64,000 nt of DNA from the NCBI GenBank assembly GCA_022495005.1, contig JAGYXB010001856.1, positions 124,001 through 188,000 on the forward strand, read 5' to 3'. Within the stretch, counting starts at the first letter, position 1. Every line of letters starts with the position of its first letter. Source of the stretch: Rhyacophila brunnea. Its lineage: Eukaryota > Arthropoda > Insecta > Trichoptera > Rhyacophilidae. Shown here piece after piece: positions 23,501 through 35,395 of the stretch. The notes under the pieces are model-generated. The model did not search any database. It saw only the letters and a program-made list of their open reading frames with translations, and had not been told where the DNA came from. The translations under genes and the position numbers were made by a program.

Positions 23501-24376
23501 TGCACACGTGCATGGATGTACTTGCACCAATAGTGTGCATTTTAAACTATCGCGATAATAACTGTTTACACGTAAAAGTGCTGACTGTCTCGCCAATCTC
23601 ATTCTTCAGGAGTAAGCGAGACGTGATGTTGTCATTTTATGGAACTATTTGACAGGTCGTGAAAATCGGTTAACCTCATAATGAGTCTGCGCGGTGTAGT
23701 TCGTTTTTTTACAGGCAGGTTCGCCACTCTCGTTCTACTGCGCAGGCGTAGATATCGAACAAATCCCAACTGTCGCGTGAAAATTCAGAAGCTTCCCAAC
23801 TTTTTTTAATCATCCATGCAATCTTGCAACTTGCATGATATTAACGTGTTTACTCGTGCATTTTATTATTACAACGTTTTTCTTAGGTCGTATTCTTATT
23901 TGTCCGGTGGTTCTTTGTACGGTACAAATCTTGGAATCGATTTTTAACTAACTTTCAGACTAGCTAGACATTTGAAACTTTTAGAATATATCAGAACACG
24001 ATACCAATGCATTTTTTTTAAATACTTTTCGCAATCTTTAAATAGAATTGTATTCATTTTCAGTTAATTCTGTTTTGTATGAAAAGTTATTTCGACACAA
24101 TTATTGGTTGCTAGGGGTCTGGGGTCATAGCAACTTAATTATTAATATATACGTGCGTTACTATGGAAATCAATATGACATGTCAAAATGACATTTCAGT
24201 ATTATTTTTATCAAGTACAATTTTTTTTGATCGTTTAAGCTAGTCAAGTCAAGTTTATATGATTCAACAGAAAATTTAAAAACGTTGTATATAAAAAGTT
24301 CTTATCTTGTAATTATTCTTATAATGGCCGTCATAAAACGTACTGTCAGCAGTAAATCCATGCACGTATAAACGGG
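23501..24376 (+). mobile_element. Interrupted repeat, other copy at 61503 (nested insertion)
   Basis: The outer parts (23501-23870 and 24321-24376) together match the inverted sequence at 61503-61920. Shared words include ACGTGCATGGAT, AAGTGCTGACTGTCTCGCC, GGTCGTGAAAATCGGTTAA and CGTACTGTCAGCAGT. The interior 23871-24320 is absent from that copy and is the second copy of the repeat at 15001-15450. The ends are CACGTGCATGG / CCATGCACGT, so a DNA element with inverted ends is likely. Confidence 0.7.
23871..24320 (+). repeat. Dispersed repeat, copy B, inserted in another repeat
   Basis: The insert that splits the repeat at 23501-24376, and a plus-strand match to 15001-15450. Flanks read TTATTATT on the left and AATTATTCTT on the right, so a short ATTATT-like duplication is possible but not certain in AT-rich sequence. 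Confidence 0.65.
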
Positions 24377-24708
24377 GTAAGTATTAAATTATTATATATG
24401 CGGATTTTTGTTTTGTCGATAGTTCATACTATTTATTTATTTACCTAATAATATTAATAACATTATAATCAATATTGTATTAAAATATTAATATTTTTGT
24501 TTAAATATAGATTGATCAGCTTAGTATCTAAAATGTGTACAAACTATTTAGTACCTACTTGAATCGAAAATTGAAACAAACTCTGTCAATAATAATAATT
24601 AGTAGCGTATCTACTATATAATAATATTATAACACGTCATAAATTTTGTACCTTATCCTTGTATGTATATGATGAGAATGAAAAGACATAAATCGATATG
24701 TCTTTATA
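24377..24708. other. AT-rich spacer
   Basis: Nothing recognised. Confidence 0.45.
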
Positions 24709-24955
24709 TTTCACGTAGTAGAATGAGAGAAACGTGGATATCTTTGTAGGGCGAAACAATCAAGTGGCAAATGAAAATGCAGATTGCAACGAAATTCTGT
24801 AAGAATTACAAGAAAATACCTAGACGGCTGAAACTGAGATAGCTGAAGTGAGCTACTAAAAGTGGAAGTTGGAAAGTGTCGACGCTGGGTCATCCAGGAT
24901 GGAAAAGTTTTTGGAAGAGACCAGGTTCCACCAAGGATTGTATGATAGTGGTGGT
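24709..24955 (+). pseudogene. LINE 3' end relic
   Basis: The words GTCATCCAGGATGG, AAGTTTTTGGAAGAG and CCACCAAGGATTGTATG run in the same order as at 63508-63575, where they are followed by a (GAT)n tail. This layout is that of the 3' end of an RTE-like LINE. Upstream sequence looks like decayed coding DNA but holds several stops. Confidence 0.5.
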
Positions 24956-26964
24956 CAAACGTAGTTGAATTCCGAAATAACTAGATGTGGTGTGATATGA
25001 GTTTAATGCTATAGATTGGCGATTGGGATAAGTTTAGCTACGAGTAATGTACGTACCTATTCATAGGTAGTAAATCTAGTGTTATATAATTTCACCTCAT
25101 CAGCTAACATAGGTATGACCGCTTCGTTAATTTATCATACACTGATTTAAAAACTACAATAAATAATGATTCGGTATTTACAGAAATCTATTGTACTATA
25201 ATAATATTATGATAAAATAATATTTAGATATACTTTCCTAAGTATTTTTATTCAAATAAAATTTTGTATAACGCTGACGATTCCGAGGTGCACGAAAAAC
25301 ACTCGTATTTTATTTTAAGTTACTTAAAAAGTTAATAAAAGGCTTTTTAATAATAGTATTAAGTGAAAAAGAAGCGTAGAAAATCTAAAGAATATTGCCT
25401 ACTCGGAAAAAATTTAACGCTTTTCAAAGCACCTTCAGACTTTGGTCAGTGACTTTATTCGCTATGCAATTTGCCAGTGAACAGCAAAGGCGGCTCGTGA
25501 GTATTTATCTCAGTTATTATTATTCTATTGTGAAACATCGCGATAACTTTTTTAACATCATCATAAGTGTTGGTTAATATATTATTGCAAATTTTAATGA
25601 GAGTTAAAAGCACATTAAATGCACATGGTGCAATTCGTCATAATCGTGTGAATTAAACTATTTAAATTGTACATTGAAATAAATTTATATGTTGTAATTA
25701 TTCTTACTTAATCATCAAATTAAGATTATCAAATATTAATTTTCATGTTCCAACCAATATCACTAGTAACTCTACGGTCTTCGTGATACCTCGTCGTACG
25801 ACGGATGTGATGTTTAATGATGCTGTGTATCGTGCAATTAACTTAATTGATGCCACCATAAAGGTTGATTTTTTATTTACTATTTATATCATGTTTGTGG
25901 ACGTGTTAAATATGTTTAATTTATAATTGTATTTATCATTTTACTTTAATATCCACATAAGCACACACTTTCTTTTCTACTTTCTTGTTATATTTGTTGT
26001 TATTTGTAATTACTTAAGTGATTTTTATAATTTGTATTTATTATGTATTATGGCGCATTGGCCAATTGCTGTAATGCCAAAATACTATTTTTTTTAAATA
26101 AATAAATAAAATGAGCTTAATATAACAATGCAAATGAAAAACTTTTATTCTTTGAGAATATAATAAGTATAGATATTTTTATATTTGTATGATTTTAGTT
26201 ATCGGTTAAGAAAGTCAATTTATTAAAATCAAAGGTTATGGGTTACTGCTAAAAGTTGGTATGTCAATAATTTAGGTATATGGAGTTAGATAACGGCTTA
26301 CCTAGTATGTGTCTATATATAAATATGTATGGTAGAAAAAAAATCATGGTCATCCGATATAATATAGAACATGCACACAAAGCACAAAGAAATTAGCATT
26401 ATGCCTAATTTTAGAGGGCATGTCAAACTTTCAAATTGCAATTACTCCATAACATGATTTCGAGACTTACCAACTTTTGGCAGTAACCCAGTGAATAGAG
26501 AATTGATATACTTATATACCTATATATATAAATACACAATAATATCAGTAAAAAGAGTAAAAGTAATTATTTATATACCTATATTATTTTAATATACTTA
26601 CCAGTAATAAATATAATATAAGAAAATAATCTCACCCGGAACAATTATTGATTGAACAATTATAAATTGGTACGCAATTTTTATCACAGCAGGCGTTACG
26701 TAAATTTTATAATGCATTTCATTTAGTGTGCAATTTTTTTCTGGCATATGCATTGGGTGGGTACCTACGTCATTCGAAGTTACCGTTTTTTTGTAGTGAA
26801 CAAATTAGACAAATTTTTCACGGACCATTCGTTTTTTTACAAAAGCACAATGAATGACAAAAATGATAATGCGTCCAGACCATCGAGTAATGGCCCCGAA
26901 CGGAGCGTGAAAATGCTAAGTGAATGCATAGAAAGTGATGTGAATTGTTGGTAGTTTGCGCCAC
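24956..26964. other. AT-rich DNA, nothing recognised
   Basis: Several 60-68 codon frames exist (for example 25395-25577 and 26748-26954) but none shows a domain or splice context that I can support. Confidence 0.45.
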
Positions 26965-27135
26965 AAAATATGACGATATCGGACAGCAGCCGCCCATGGC
27001 TTCGCGCCTCCCACCCGCCTACACTCGCGTCTATTCCGCCAGCTCCCGCCTACCTCGCCGGCTATTATCTAGAGAGGTTTCCTCACTAGTTACTGTCCAG
27101 CTGCGGTGATAGTAGTCCGCCGACCGAAAGCTTCC
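26965..27135 (+). promoter_or_regulatory. CpG-rich candidate promoter or 5'UTR region
   Basis: The sequence switches abruptly from AT-rich to GC- and CpG-rich (CCGCCCATGG, CACTCGCGTC, CCTCGCCGG, CCGCCGACCG) for about 170 bases, then returns to AT-rich. It lies 1.2-1.4 kb upstream of the start codon at 28362 on the same strand. That position suits a transcription start or an untranslated first exon of the CDR2/centrocortin-like gene. I see no exact TATA box, canonical initiator or convincing splice donor, so this is inference. Confidence 0.35.
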
Positions 27136-28361
27136 GCGAATGTATTAATGTGCATTACTGAACAAGTGCAACACTACAGATGCAGTTTTTCAAACGTGAC
27201 CAATCCGGATTATATTTACACAATAAACATGAGCATTTTTCAAATTTCATTATTTTTGCGGTTCCTAATTAAAAATAATTACCCTTGCGGATGTCATCGG
27301 TTCAAATTAGTTAACCTGTTACGACACTGGGAAGCTCCCGGTTTATAAATTCTCTTGCTAGAACTTACATGATAATACACATTGTATACTTAAATATAAC
27401 AGGTACATGCATGTATTTTAATTATAACGGTATGTAGTAGTGCATCTATCGTGCTGCGTTTTTCTTTTTTGTCTGGAGTGACGCTTGATTATTATTGTAT
27501 TGTAAAATAGAAAATTGCTATTAGAACCGGCTTTTATTACGCTGTTAACATACCGATATTAAATAATAATAAGAAAATTTAAGCATAAATCTAAAAATAA
27601 CTCTTTTTAAACGAATAATTATTAGATCTGTGGTTATAAATTTATTTATTTTCGTTGAATAAAAGTATTGATTGGACTTGAATGTGTAATTTCACTTTTT
27701 TTCTAAAAAAAATTAAATCGAATTCAAGTAGCAACCCATTCTACGTGTTTTATGGATATTCTTCACGGTACGTTTTGATAACATTTGAGTAATATATGAA
27801 TTTGTTTTGAAATTTAATTTTAAAATGAAAATTTACATGTTATATTTTTTCTGATGCCTACGTTACAAAAACCATTATAAGATATTTTTTGCCTTGGTGT
27901 AATTTCAACTGTAACTTTGATTCTATATTTAATTCATGTTTGTATTGAGCTCGGTGCAAGGCAGTTCCTTATCTTCCAAAAACCGTTTTTATGATATTGT
28001 TGGATCAATATTTTTATCGCATTGGAATATCTTGGGACAGGTAGGCAGGGATACCCACGATGTCGATTTTTATTTCGCGTTCGGCTCTGTTGCCACCGGC
28101 ATTCTTCAGCACTTTCATTTCAACTAAACTAGTTACTAATTTTAGCATTAAATAAATATCATCGATTAATCCGTTCTTTTCCAAATTTAAAACAAATAAG
28201 ATAAAACAGCCTGTTCACAAGATGACAGTACAAAGCAATTCAATCATGTTAATAACTAAATAAATAAAATAATCACATTGAAATGGAAGAACATTAAAAA
28301 CTACGAAAGTAACCCTTCGGGGTTTAGTTTTCAATATCGACTGTGAGTAAAAATCGTGAGA
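27136..28361. other. Upstream region of the CDR2-like gene
   Basis: AT-rich sequence with two unsupported frames (27106-27348 and 27936-28127). The last 20 bases before the start codon form the 5'UTR. An in-frame TGA at 28344-28346 closes the reading frame upstream of the ATG. A possible splice acceptor (GTTTAG near 28321-28327) could begin the exon, but this is weak. Confidence 0.4.
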
Positions 28362-28473
28362 ATGAATAGCGATCCGGAACCCGAATCTCTGAACTCCTGG
28401 GAGTTGAACGGCCTCAATTCTCTGGATCTATGGGATTATACGATGGAGCTGGAGTGCCTCCAAGGCTCAGAAG
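28362..28473 (+). CDS. cen: CDR2 / centrocortin family protein, first coding exon (partial gene)
   Basis: The exon encodes an acidic N-terminus starting MNSDPEPESLNSWELN and including DLWDYTMELECLQGSE. It ends after the first base of a codon at a GT splice donor (AAG|GTAATG). The start is the first ATG after an in-frame TGA at 28344-28346. The next exon, at 63172, supplies the missing two bases (giving Asp) and the conserved AAELGKTLL block in the right frame, so the junction is an intron of phase 1 and 34,698 bases. The family includes human CDR2/CDR2L and fly centrocortin, a coiled-coil centrosome protein that partners Centrosomin. The symbol follows the fly gene and is tentative. The short sequence between the acidic leader and the coiled coil fits the family. 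Later exons lie beyond the window. Confidence 0.85.
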
Positions 28474-28697
28474 GTAATGCTTACAATGTTTTACATGCCA
28501 ATAATAGAAAATCTAGAATCTATAACACATTATTCACTATTGCGTTGTCGAATAATTAATAAAGGGACGAAAGATGTATTTATACTATGTATGATTCCTA
28601 GGGTTTCATTTATATTCAATCATGTCACACGTTGACTTATATCGTCACTCATCGAACAAAATTCTTTATTAAGCCTCAGATACCCAATAGAAATATT

Positions 28698-28776
28698 CGA
28701 CGACTGGCGGGACTCGAACCTGCATCCATTGGACCCCCGCCAATATGATTTATCAATGCATTACGACGAAAGTTAC
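28698..28776 (-). repeat. tRNA-like SINE head relic
   Basis: On the minus strand: TCGTAATGCATTGATAAATC, then GATGCAGGTTCGAGTCCCGCC with a B-box GGTTCGAGTCC. The layout resembles the tRNA-like pair at 19452/19669. No full cloverleaf could be drawn. Confidence 0.5.
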
Positions 28777-28947
28777 TAGTAGTATATAATACTATATCTG
28801 AAGTGGTTAGAAAATTGCGTTTATTTTGGCAATCGAATTTTGTGGTTCGAATCAAGGTACCTATCAATAATAGTTAAGTTAAGACGACCACTACCTTATT
28901 TTCTAATATATCTTTACCGTCTATTTGTCGTGGATAAGGGTCGAGAC

Positions 28948-29362
28948 CATGGCCCCCACATCCTGAAGCGGACCCCCAAGCCAGGGTCTTTATCGGCCCC
29001 CCTATCTATCGCTAGAGTTAAAAGCAGTGTGACGCTCTACAGAAACCTTTTCGGAATGATGTTCCAGGTAAAATCTAGGGTATTCAGTGTATTTTTAGCT
29101 TTTTTTGTATTCTTCAATAAATGCACTTGAGTTATGAAGATTTCGAATATCGACACACAATAATCCAAATTTGCATCACACAATTACATCTTAAAATGTT
29201 AATATTCCTAAAGTAAAATAGCCCGCAGGCGACTTTTTTACCATTAGAGGAATTTTTTGATGTGTGTTTATCTCACTTATAAGGTAGACGCGCCATTCAG
29301 GGCCCCCCAGAGCCCGGGCCCTCAGGCTAGAGCCCTGTCAGCCCCCCCTTGTGGGGGCCATG
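28948..29362 (+). mobile_element. CATGGCCC-family MITE, copy 2 (8-bp duplication)
   Basis: A 415-bp element with 13-bp inverted ends CATGGCCCCCACA, flanked by GTCGAGAC (28940-28947) and GTCGTGAC (29363-29370), an 8-bp duplication with one change. Interior landmarks as in copy 1 at 17764, same orientation. It lies about 470 bases into the first intron of the CDR2-like gene. Confidence 0.85.
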
Positions 29363-29370
29363 GTCGTGAC

Positions 29371-30699
29371 CATCCCGAAGTACAGTCATCTTTTAAACAA
29401 CCGATATTCTTCACAAATCAACAACATAGAAAAATATTGAGAACACAATTATTATTCTTTCAACAAACTTATTTTTCAATCTAGTTTTACATAATAATCA
29501 AATATTCAACGTCGACTATAGAAGATGGAAAAAGTGATGCGAGAACTATTATAATATACAAATACGTAAATTGGGGTAAATTCATTATGCATAATTAATT
29601 ACCGTTATCTTTTAGGGATTGAATAAGTAGATTGACTTTTTAACTGTCATGCTCTGGATAGGTACCAAATCGAAATTTAATATTTTTTAACTTTAATCAT
29701 TTGTACCTGTACCCCAAACTCATCGGTAATTAAATTTTAAAATAAACACATCTTCCGTATGCATCGTTTCATAAAACATGTGAATTAATGTGATATATTG
29801 CGAGGAAAATGATAAAATTATATTCATAAATTCATTCGTTCATATATTTATCTGGTTCGAGTGTATAAAATTTGTAATAATACTAATAATGCATGTTAGC
29901 GTTACATAATGGATTAACAGAGTGATACAATTCAAGTAATTGCGTTGAATATTATGTATTTTGAAACACTTATTACTAATATTATATTTCATTATGTAAT
30001 GCCTCTGTAAAATTGCCTCTACAAAATCTTTAAAAAAAAAATAGGTTCGTTTAAATTATTGGACCCATTGCACGAGTATCACAGTTAATATCAACGTAAC
30101 CACGTAACAAATAAACAAGCTTTGCATATTATTTATAAAATATAGTTACGTGATATGAGAAGTTGGGTAATGTAATGTTCAATTTATTATTCTTTGAGCG
30201 TATAAGACAATGTTTTTCTGAGTCATTTTTTTCTGTCTCGCATTCATTCAATAATGCGAAATTGTTTCCTAGTTCAATAGAAAGAAAACGATGCAATGCG
30301 AAGTATCGGAAACTGATTTCAAGATAAAAATTACGCTCTATTAACAATCATAAAATTAAATGTGGTTGTATGGATCAATAAAATTGTTAATGCACCGTTT
30401 GATGATTACCTACAATCGATAACTACTGGAAATATTTTCATAATTTCATACGAACACCTATTTGCATGCACATTACGTTGATTTCTGTAAAAAAAAAACA
30501 AAGGCATTAATTACCACCTGCTTAAATGTTTTAAACATACGTCCGCGATCGCAAACACAGCTAGGCGACTACTTATTTTGAAAGATAGTAAACTATTTTT
30601 CTCGATAAAATACTATCAATAAAATGATGGATACTTTTGTGGTCGTGCATATTAAATTGGACAATATGTTTTTCATTTACATGCATATATTATGTATCC
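29371..30699. other. Intronic AT-rich DNA, nothing recognised
   Basis: No exon, RNA gene or bounded repeat seen. Confidence 0.45.
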
Positions 30700-30760
30700 A
30701 TACTATGGAGGCCCATATGGTCTTATTAGGATCGGACATGGTCAAAAGAATAAATAAAAA
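30700..30760 (+). mobile_element. SINE tail fragment
   Basis: The words GGAGGCCCATATGGTCTTA and GGATCGGACATGGTCAAAAG match the tail of the SINE at 8186 in the same orientation. The head is absent or too diverged to see. Confidence 0.6.
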
Positions 30761-33700
30761 GTATATTTATAAGTGTAGTGGTGACGTTAAATGTTCATCA
30801 TGTTTTGTAAAAATAGTTTTAAAACCAGAATTTGTTTAAAATAATAATATGACGAAATTGCCACAAATATTGCAATTTAATTAAGTATCCTATTCATAAG
30901 ACATGAGATTATGACGACACCTATAAATATAATAAAATTATTGGTCTGCAACCCAAACTTAAATTTAGATGAATATAACTAGCGCCGCTCTTTGAAGAAA
31001 TAGAAAAAGCTTCAAAAGTTTATGTATAAAAGTTAGCGTAGGTATACCGCACTGCCTGGCTCCTACACTTCCGACGACGGAAAGATTGAGGGGCGTGTCA
31101 AACGCAATGTCTGGTGGTTTGTGTCGGTGAACAGCTGAATATGTGTGTGCATATTGCCGAGTGTTACTGTATTGTGTGTTATAATAGTTATCCATACCAT
31201 ATTTACCATTTTCCGGTAATCAGTCGCCAGGAAATCTTTGTAAACATGTGCCATCTTAACTAAGATTGTGAATACTGATTAACATTGTAATGATAATCAT
31301 AAACGACTTTCGTTATCACTGTTAGCTTATGAATGAATTAATTATATTTACAAACTAGCCATTAATATTAAATGACGGAAATTACACGAGTTTTAACATT
31401 TTTAGCGAATATTTATGCGACAAGTGCTATTTTAGTTCCATTCTATGTTTAATAATAAATAATATTATGAAATAACAATGTCTTCACAGATTAATATGCA
31501 ATATAAAATATAATATAATGATCCTAATACAATCAAGTTTGCATGTTGCCAAAGCATTATTTTTATAATAAATAATATATGCATGAGAGACAAAGTAGCA
31601 TGTAATGTTTGTACTTTACACTCTCACACGTTTGCAAAGATAATGGTAGGTATCACATTTTGCTCGGAAGATTTTATTTACGTCACTTCTTAATGGAATT
31701 ATTAAAACCAGAATTAAATATTACATCCCCGAACATAAAGAATATTTTTATTACAACAATTACGTTTAATCAATCAATATTGATTTACACTAAGCGGTTG
31801 CTTTTGTTTTAATCAATGGTAAGAATGTTTCGGTGTAACATTCCGTTTATTTTTTCTATTACCATAGCGAAATGAACTAACCAAATTATTATACCACGAA
31901 ATAAACTAATTACCCACCCAACAAATAAGTAATTATTTTTTTACGTAAATTGCACAATATCCTACCCGATTTTAGTAATTTATTCCATTAGGGCCCAGTA
32001 GTAGTAAGTAGTAACCTATTATAAACATTTATTTGACAGTATGTTTTTACATCTATCTCTTCAAACCAAAAAAAGACTAAAATAGAATCACGTCATACGT
32101 TCAGTGAGAAATAAGTCTGTAAAGAATGTACAAAAATTAATTTGTGTAATATTTTTTTGGTTATTGTTGTATTTATTTAAGCAAAACAAAAATCTGGTAC
32201 CGCAAACTAGTTTCCAAAAAAAAATGTGCGGAGGTTGGACACATTTGTGCGGGAAAATTCTTAAAATGTGCGCGAGCACATGCGCACATCTTGGAGGTAA
32301 CGTTGCCTATCTGTAAAATACGTGAATCAAATAAAACGTTTCGATTATACCAAAATATAATGGTACCTAATGTACTCGTAGGAAGGTAGGTATTCTTTCA
32401 TTGCTTTTAATCAGATATTTCCTGTTTTGTAAATTCATACCAATTATTACCATTAAATATTAATGTTTTTTAATAATAGTAATAATAATCCTATTGTAAA
32501 TGCGTGAATCCATACAAAATGTTTTCGTAGAGAAGAATTAAGTAAAATTAATATTCAATAAATATTTTATAAATGAAACTAAGATTATCTGATTTTTATG
32601 TATAATTCCATGTTATTTCAATATATTATATATTATATAGTATCATAAGAGTCATTAAAAGATATCTTCTCCACAATAATTATTATTGTGTAAAGGGAAA
32701 TGCAATCTAATTTTATATTACACTATTGTAAAAGTTTACATTTTTTTTACGTAATTACTTTTTTGTAATCTTTCTTTCTACGCTTCTTTCTTTCAGAATA
32801 TGCAACTGATCTTTATCGAACATGATATGATGGGAATAAAAATTGGAATGTCTTTTATTTTTAAAAATGTTACAAAAAAAAAGAAAAACTCTTATGAAAT
32901 TATGATTAGGTCTTGCCTATTTAATCAGAGTTTGTCATTAAATCATTCCGTAGGATTCTAGCTATCTACAAGTTTGCATTTCTTTATTTTTTATCTATTT
33001 GATAACAATATGTACTTACACAGTTAATACGAAAGATACATAAAGTAAAAATTCGTTTACCAACTTAGCATGTCGTGTCTCTTACGTCAATATACTCGTA
33101 CCTAATTTTATTTCAAACATTTACAAGATGTACAAAAACAATATAGCCTTCAAATTTCAATGATAATAATATAATATTCTACATTTTACCATTTTGTGTT
33201 GTTGTGTCTAAGTACAAAATATGTACACACATTTGTATGGGATAACATTATAAAAAATTAATAACCTATTTATACATAATATCTTTTTTTATTTATATTA
33301 TCAACAAAAATTAGATCGATATAAATCTTCTTCTTACAAAAATTACGTGATGAATAAAAAATAAGCAAATTGCCAACCTTTATTATTATTATTATGAGTG
33401 AACTGAGTTCAATTTTTTGTTCGCATACGTGAGTTATTTTTCACGGAGTTTTTTGTCAACGATAATAAATAATAATATAAATAAATGACGTCTACATGTA
33501 CACTATACCACAGAAATTATGGCGACAATAATTTAGGATATACAATTGCAATGTAGGTAACACTAAGTTTATTAAAATTACTAAAAAATATACCACTTTA
33601 CTGTAAAACATACGTTATAAGATAAGTTATAAAGAACTGAATTTATAGTAAACCGTTTTCCATAATACAATATATACTAATTTATCTATTGCTGCAGTAC

Positions 33701-33842
33701 AATATTAACTAGTATTATTGTCACACCTGCCTATAACTCCTACTTAAGACGCCATAAAAAGGGAAAGGGTCGGTACATGTACCACAAATATTAATCATAA
33801 TAATATCAAGATGGTTTATACAGGCGTCGTCGTTGTGTGTAC
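30761..33842. other. Intronic AT-rich DNA, nothing recognised
   Basis: Only short chance frames are present (for example 32104-32316 on plus and its mirror 32088-32279 on minus). No repeat boundary was recognised. Confidence 0.45.
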
Positions 33843-34131
33843 CTGCGCATCTATTCTATAAACAAGGCTGCATCGGCGGCTATCGAGGGTAGTTTATCAT
33901 ATTTATGTATTGAGACGGTCACATAATTGTTACAATAAGTTAACCGTCTGAACTGTCAAAAATTGCTATGTTTTAACAGCACCTCTCTTGGATGTGTCAA
34001 CTTTTAGAGCGAGATATACAATTTTGACAGTTTAGAAGGCTAACTTATTGTAACAATTATAATACATCAATACATAAATATGATAAACTACCCTCGATAA
34101 CCACCGATAGTAGCCTAGAATAGATGCGCTG
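33843..34131. mobile_element. Palindromic MITE, GCGCATCTATTC family, copy 3
   Basis: Ends GCGCATCTATTCTATAAAC and CCTAGAATAGATGCGC. Inner arms CTATCGAGGGTAGTTTATC and its complement, then TTGTTACAATAAGTTAACCG mirrored by GGCTAACTTATTGTAACAAT. Nearly the whole 289 bp folds on itself. This is the best-preserved copy in the window. Confidence 0.82.
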
Positions 34132-34479
34132 GAAAATAAATATCGGAGCGAAAACGCAATACGTCTTCTATGAATGAATCTGCATTGCCAAATTACGTTC
34201 AGCTAAATCAATTGTTAGCATTAATACCTTTTATTCATATTCACTTTCTTATATTCTCTCTATAGATGAAAGTTTTATTCAAGGTGTTTTTGCGTTAGTC
34301 TGAATTTGGGACATTCTATACATTATTTTCAAGGTCACTTCTCTATGATTATACTTGCGGCTTTTATTTCATGGCAGCGTAAAAACAGGATTCGGATGGT
34401 AAACTCATATTAAGAATATTGAACAATAATAAACTATCGACGAACCTTGAATTTAAATAAGTAAGACATTTTGCATCTG

Positions 34480-34580
34480 TCGCGCGGCTGTCAAGCGAAG
34501 TGTTCTGTGCAGCGATGTAATTGCCCCCCTCTCGGAGAGTCGTCACGCGCCGCCGCTGCACGCCGCATCCAATCGACATC
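34480..34580. promoter_or_regulatory. CpG-rich patch inside the intron
   Basis: About 100 bases stand out from the AT-rich intron by their CpG density (GTCGCGCGGC, CGTCACGCGCCGCCGC, CACGCCGCAT). No TIR or repeat family match was found. It could be an enhancer or an alternative promoter of the CDR2-like gene, or a fragment of an old GC-rich repeat. No start site or donor was recognised. Confidence 0.3.
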
Positions 34581-35044
34581 ATTATACTTTTGTTTCTCAC
34601 ACTGCATTTTAATCCCAAAGAAACTTATTTGTTGTTACTAAAGTCGAATTAAAGTTAAATTGAGATTTCGAGACCGCGGCTGCATCAATGTTTTATTAAT
34701 AACATTTAATGTCTAGGCGCTACTAATGATAAAAATTGCTTCTGAGAAAAATTACACCTATTATGAATTAATCTAAATCCTACACAAAACAATTTCTTAC
34801 ATCAATATATATAAAAAAGTACAAAGGTGGGTAAATTCCTAAGTATAAGCTAAGTATCTTGATCGATTTTTTCAGTTTTATATTTCTTACTAACGATCGC
34901 CAACGACTTAATAAGGAAAAAATAGGCAGACATATTTTATAAAAAAGATTTTGTGACTCGTCGAGGTTTCCAAAAATCGTTTTTGTTTTTCAAGCATTTC
35001 TATAGGCTAATCATGCATGATTGGTTTAATTTTAGTTTTTTTAA

Positions 35045-35395
35045 TCGTATTAGTTGGAGCGGACCCTTTTTTGATTTGCTTCGCTCCAGCTCCGGGACCT
35101 AATACTTGCTACAGCTATATGTATACAAAAGTGAAAAAAATAAATAGTTTTAAGTAAAATATCTGTGAACTTATTAACGTGGAAGTGAGTTATTATATAA
35201 TATAATATATACCTGTATCGTTCGGCATTGCCATATTTCAAATAAGTCCAGGGTTGCAAAGTGTCAAATATAATATTTTCATTGGATTTTAGGACGAAAA
35301 TTTAATATTAATAAAAAAACAGCATATTCCGGATAAAACCCCATTGCTCCACTGCTCCGTGCTCCTGCTCCTGCTCCGAGCTCCGTTCTAACACT
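35045..35395. repeat. GCTCC-rich tract, possible old MITE
   Basis: Both borders are rich in GCTCC or its complement: TTGGAGCGGACCC and CGCTCCAGCTCCG on the left, and repeated GCTCCTGCTCCTGCTCCG on the right. This suggests an inverted-repeat element with expanded subterminal words. The ends themselves do not align well and no duplication was found. Confidence 0.35.
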
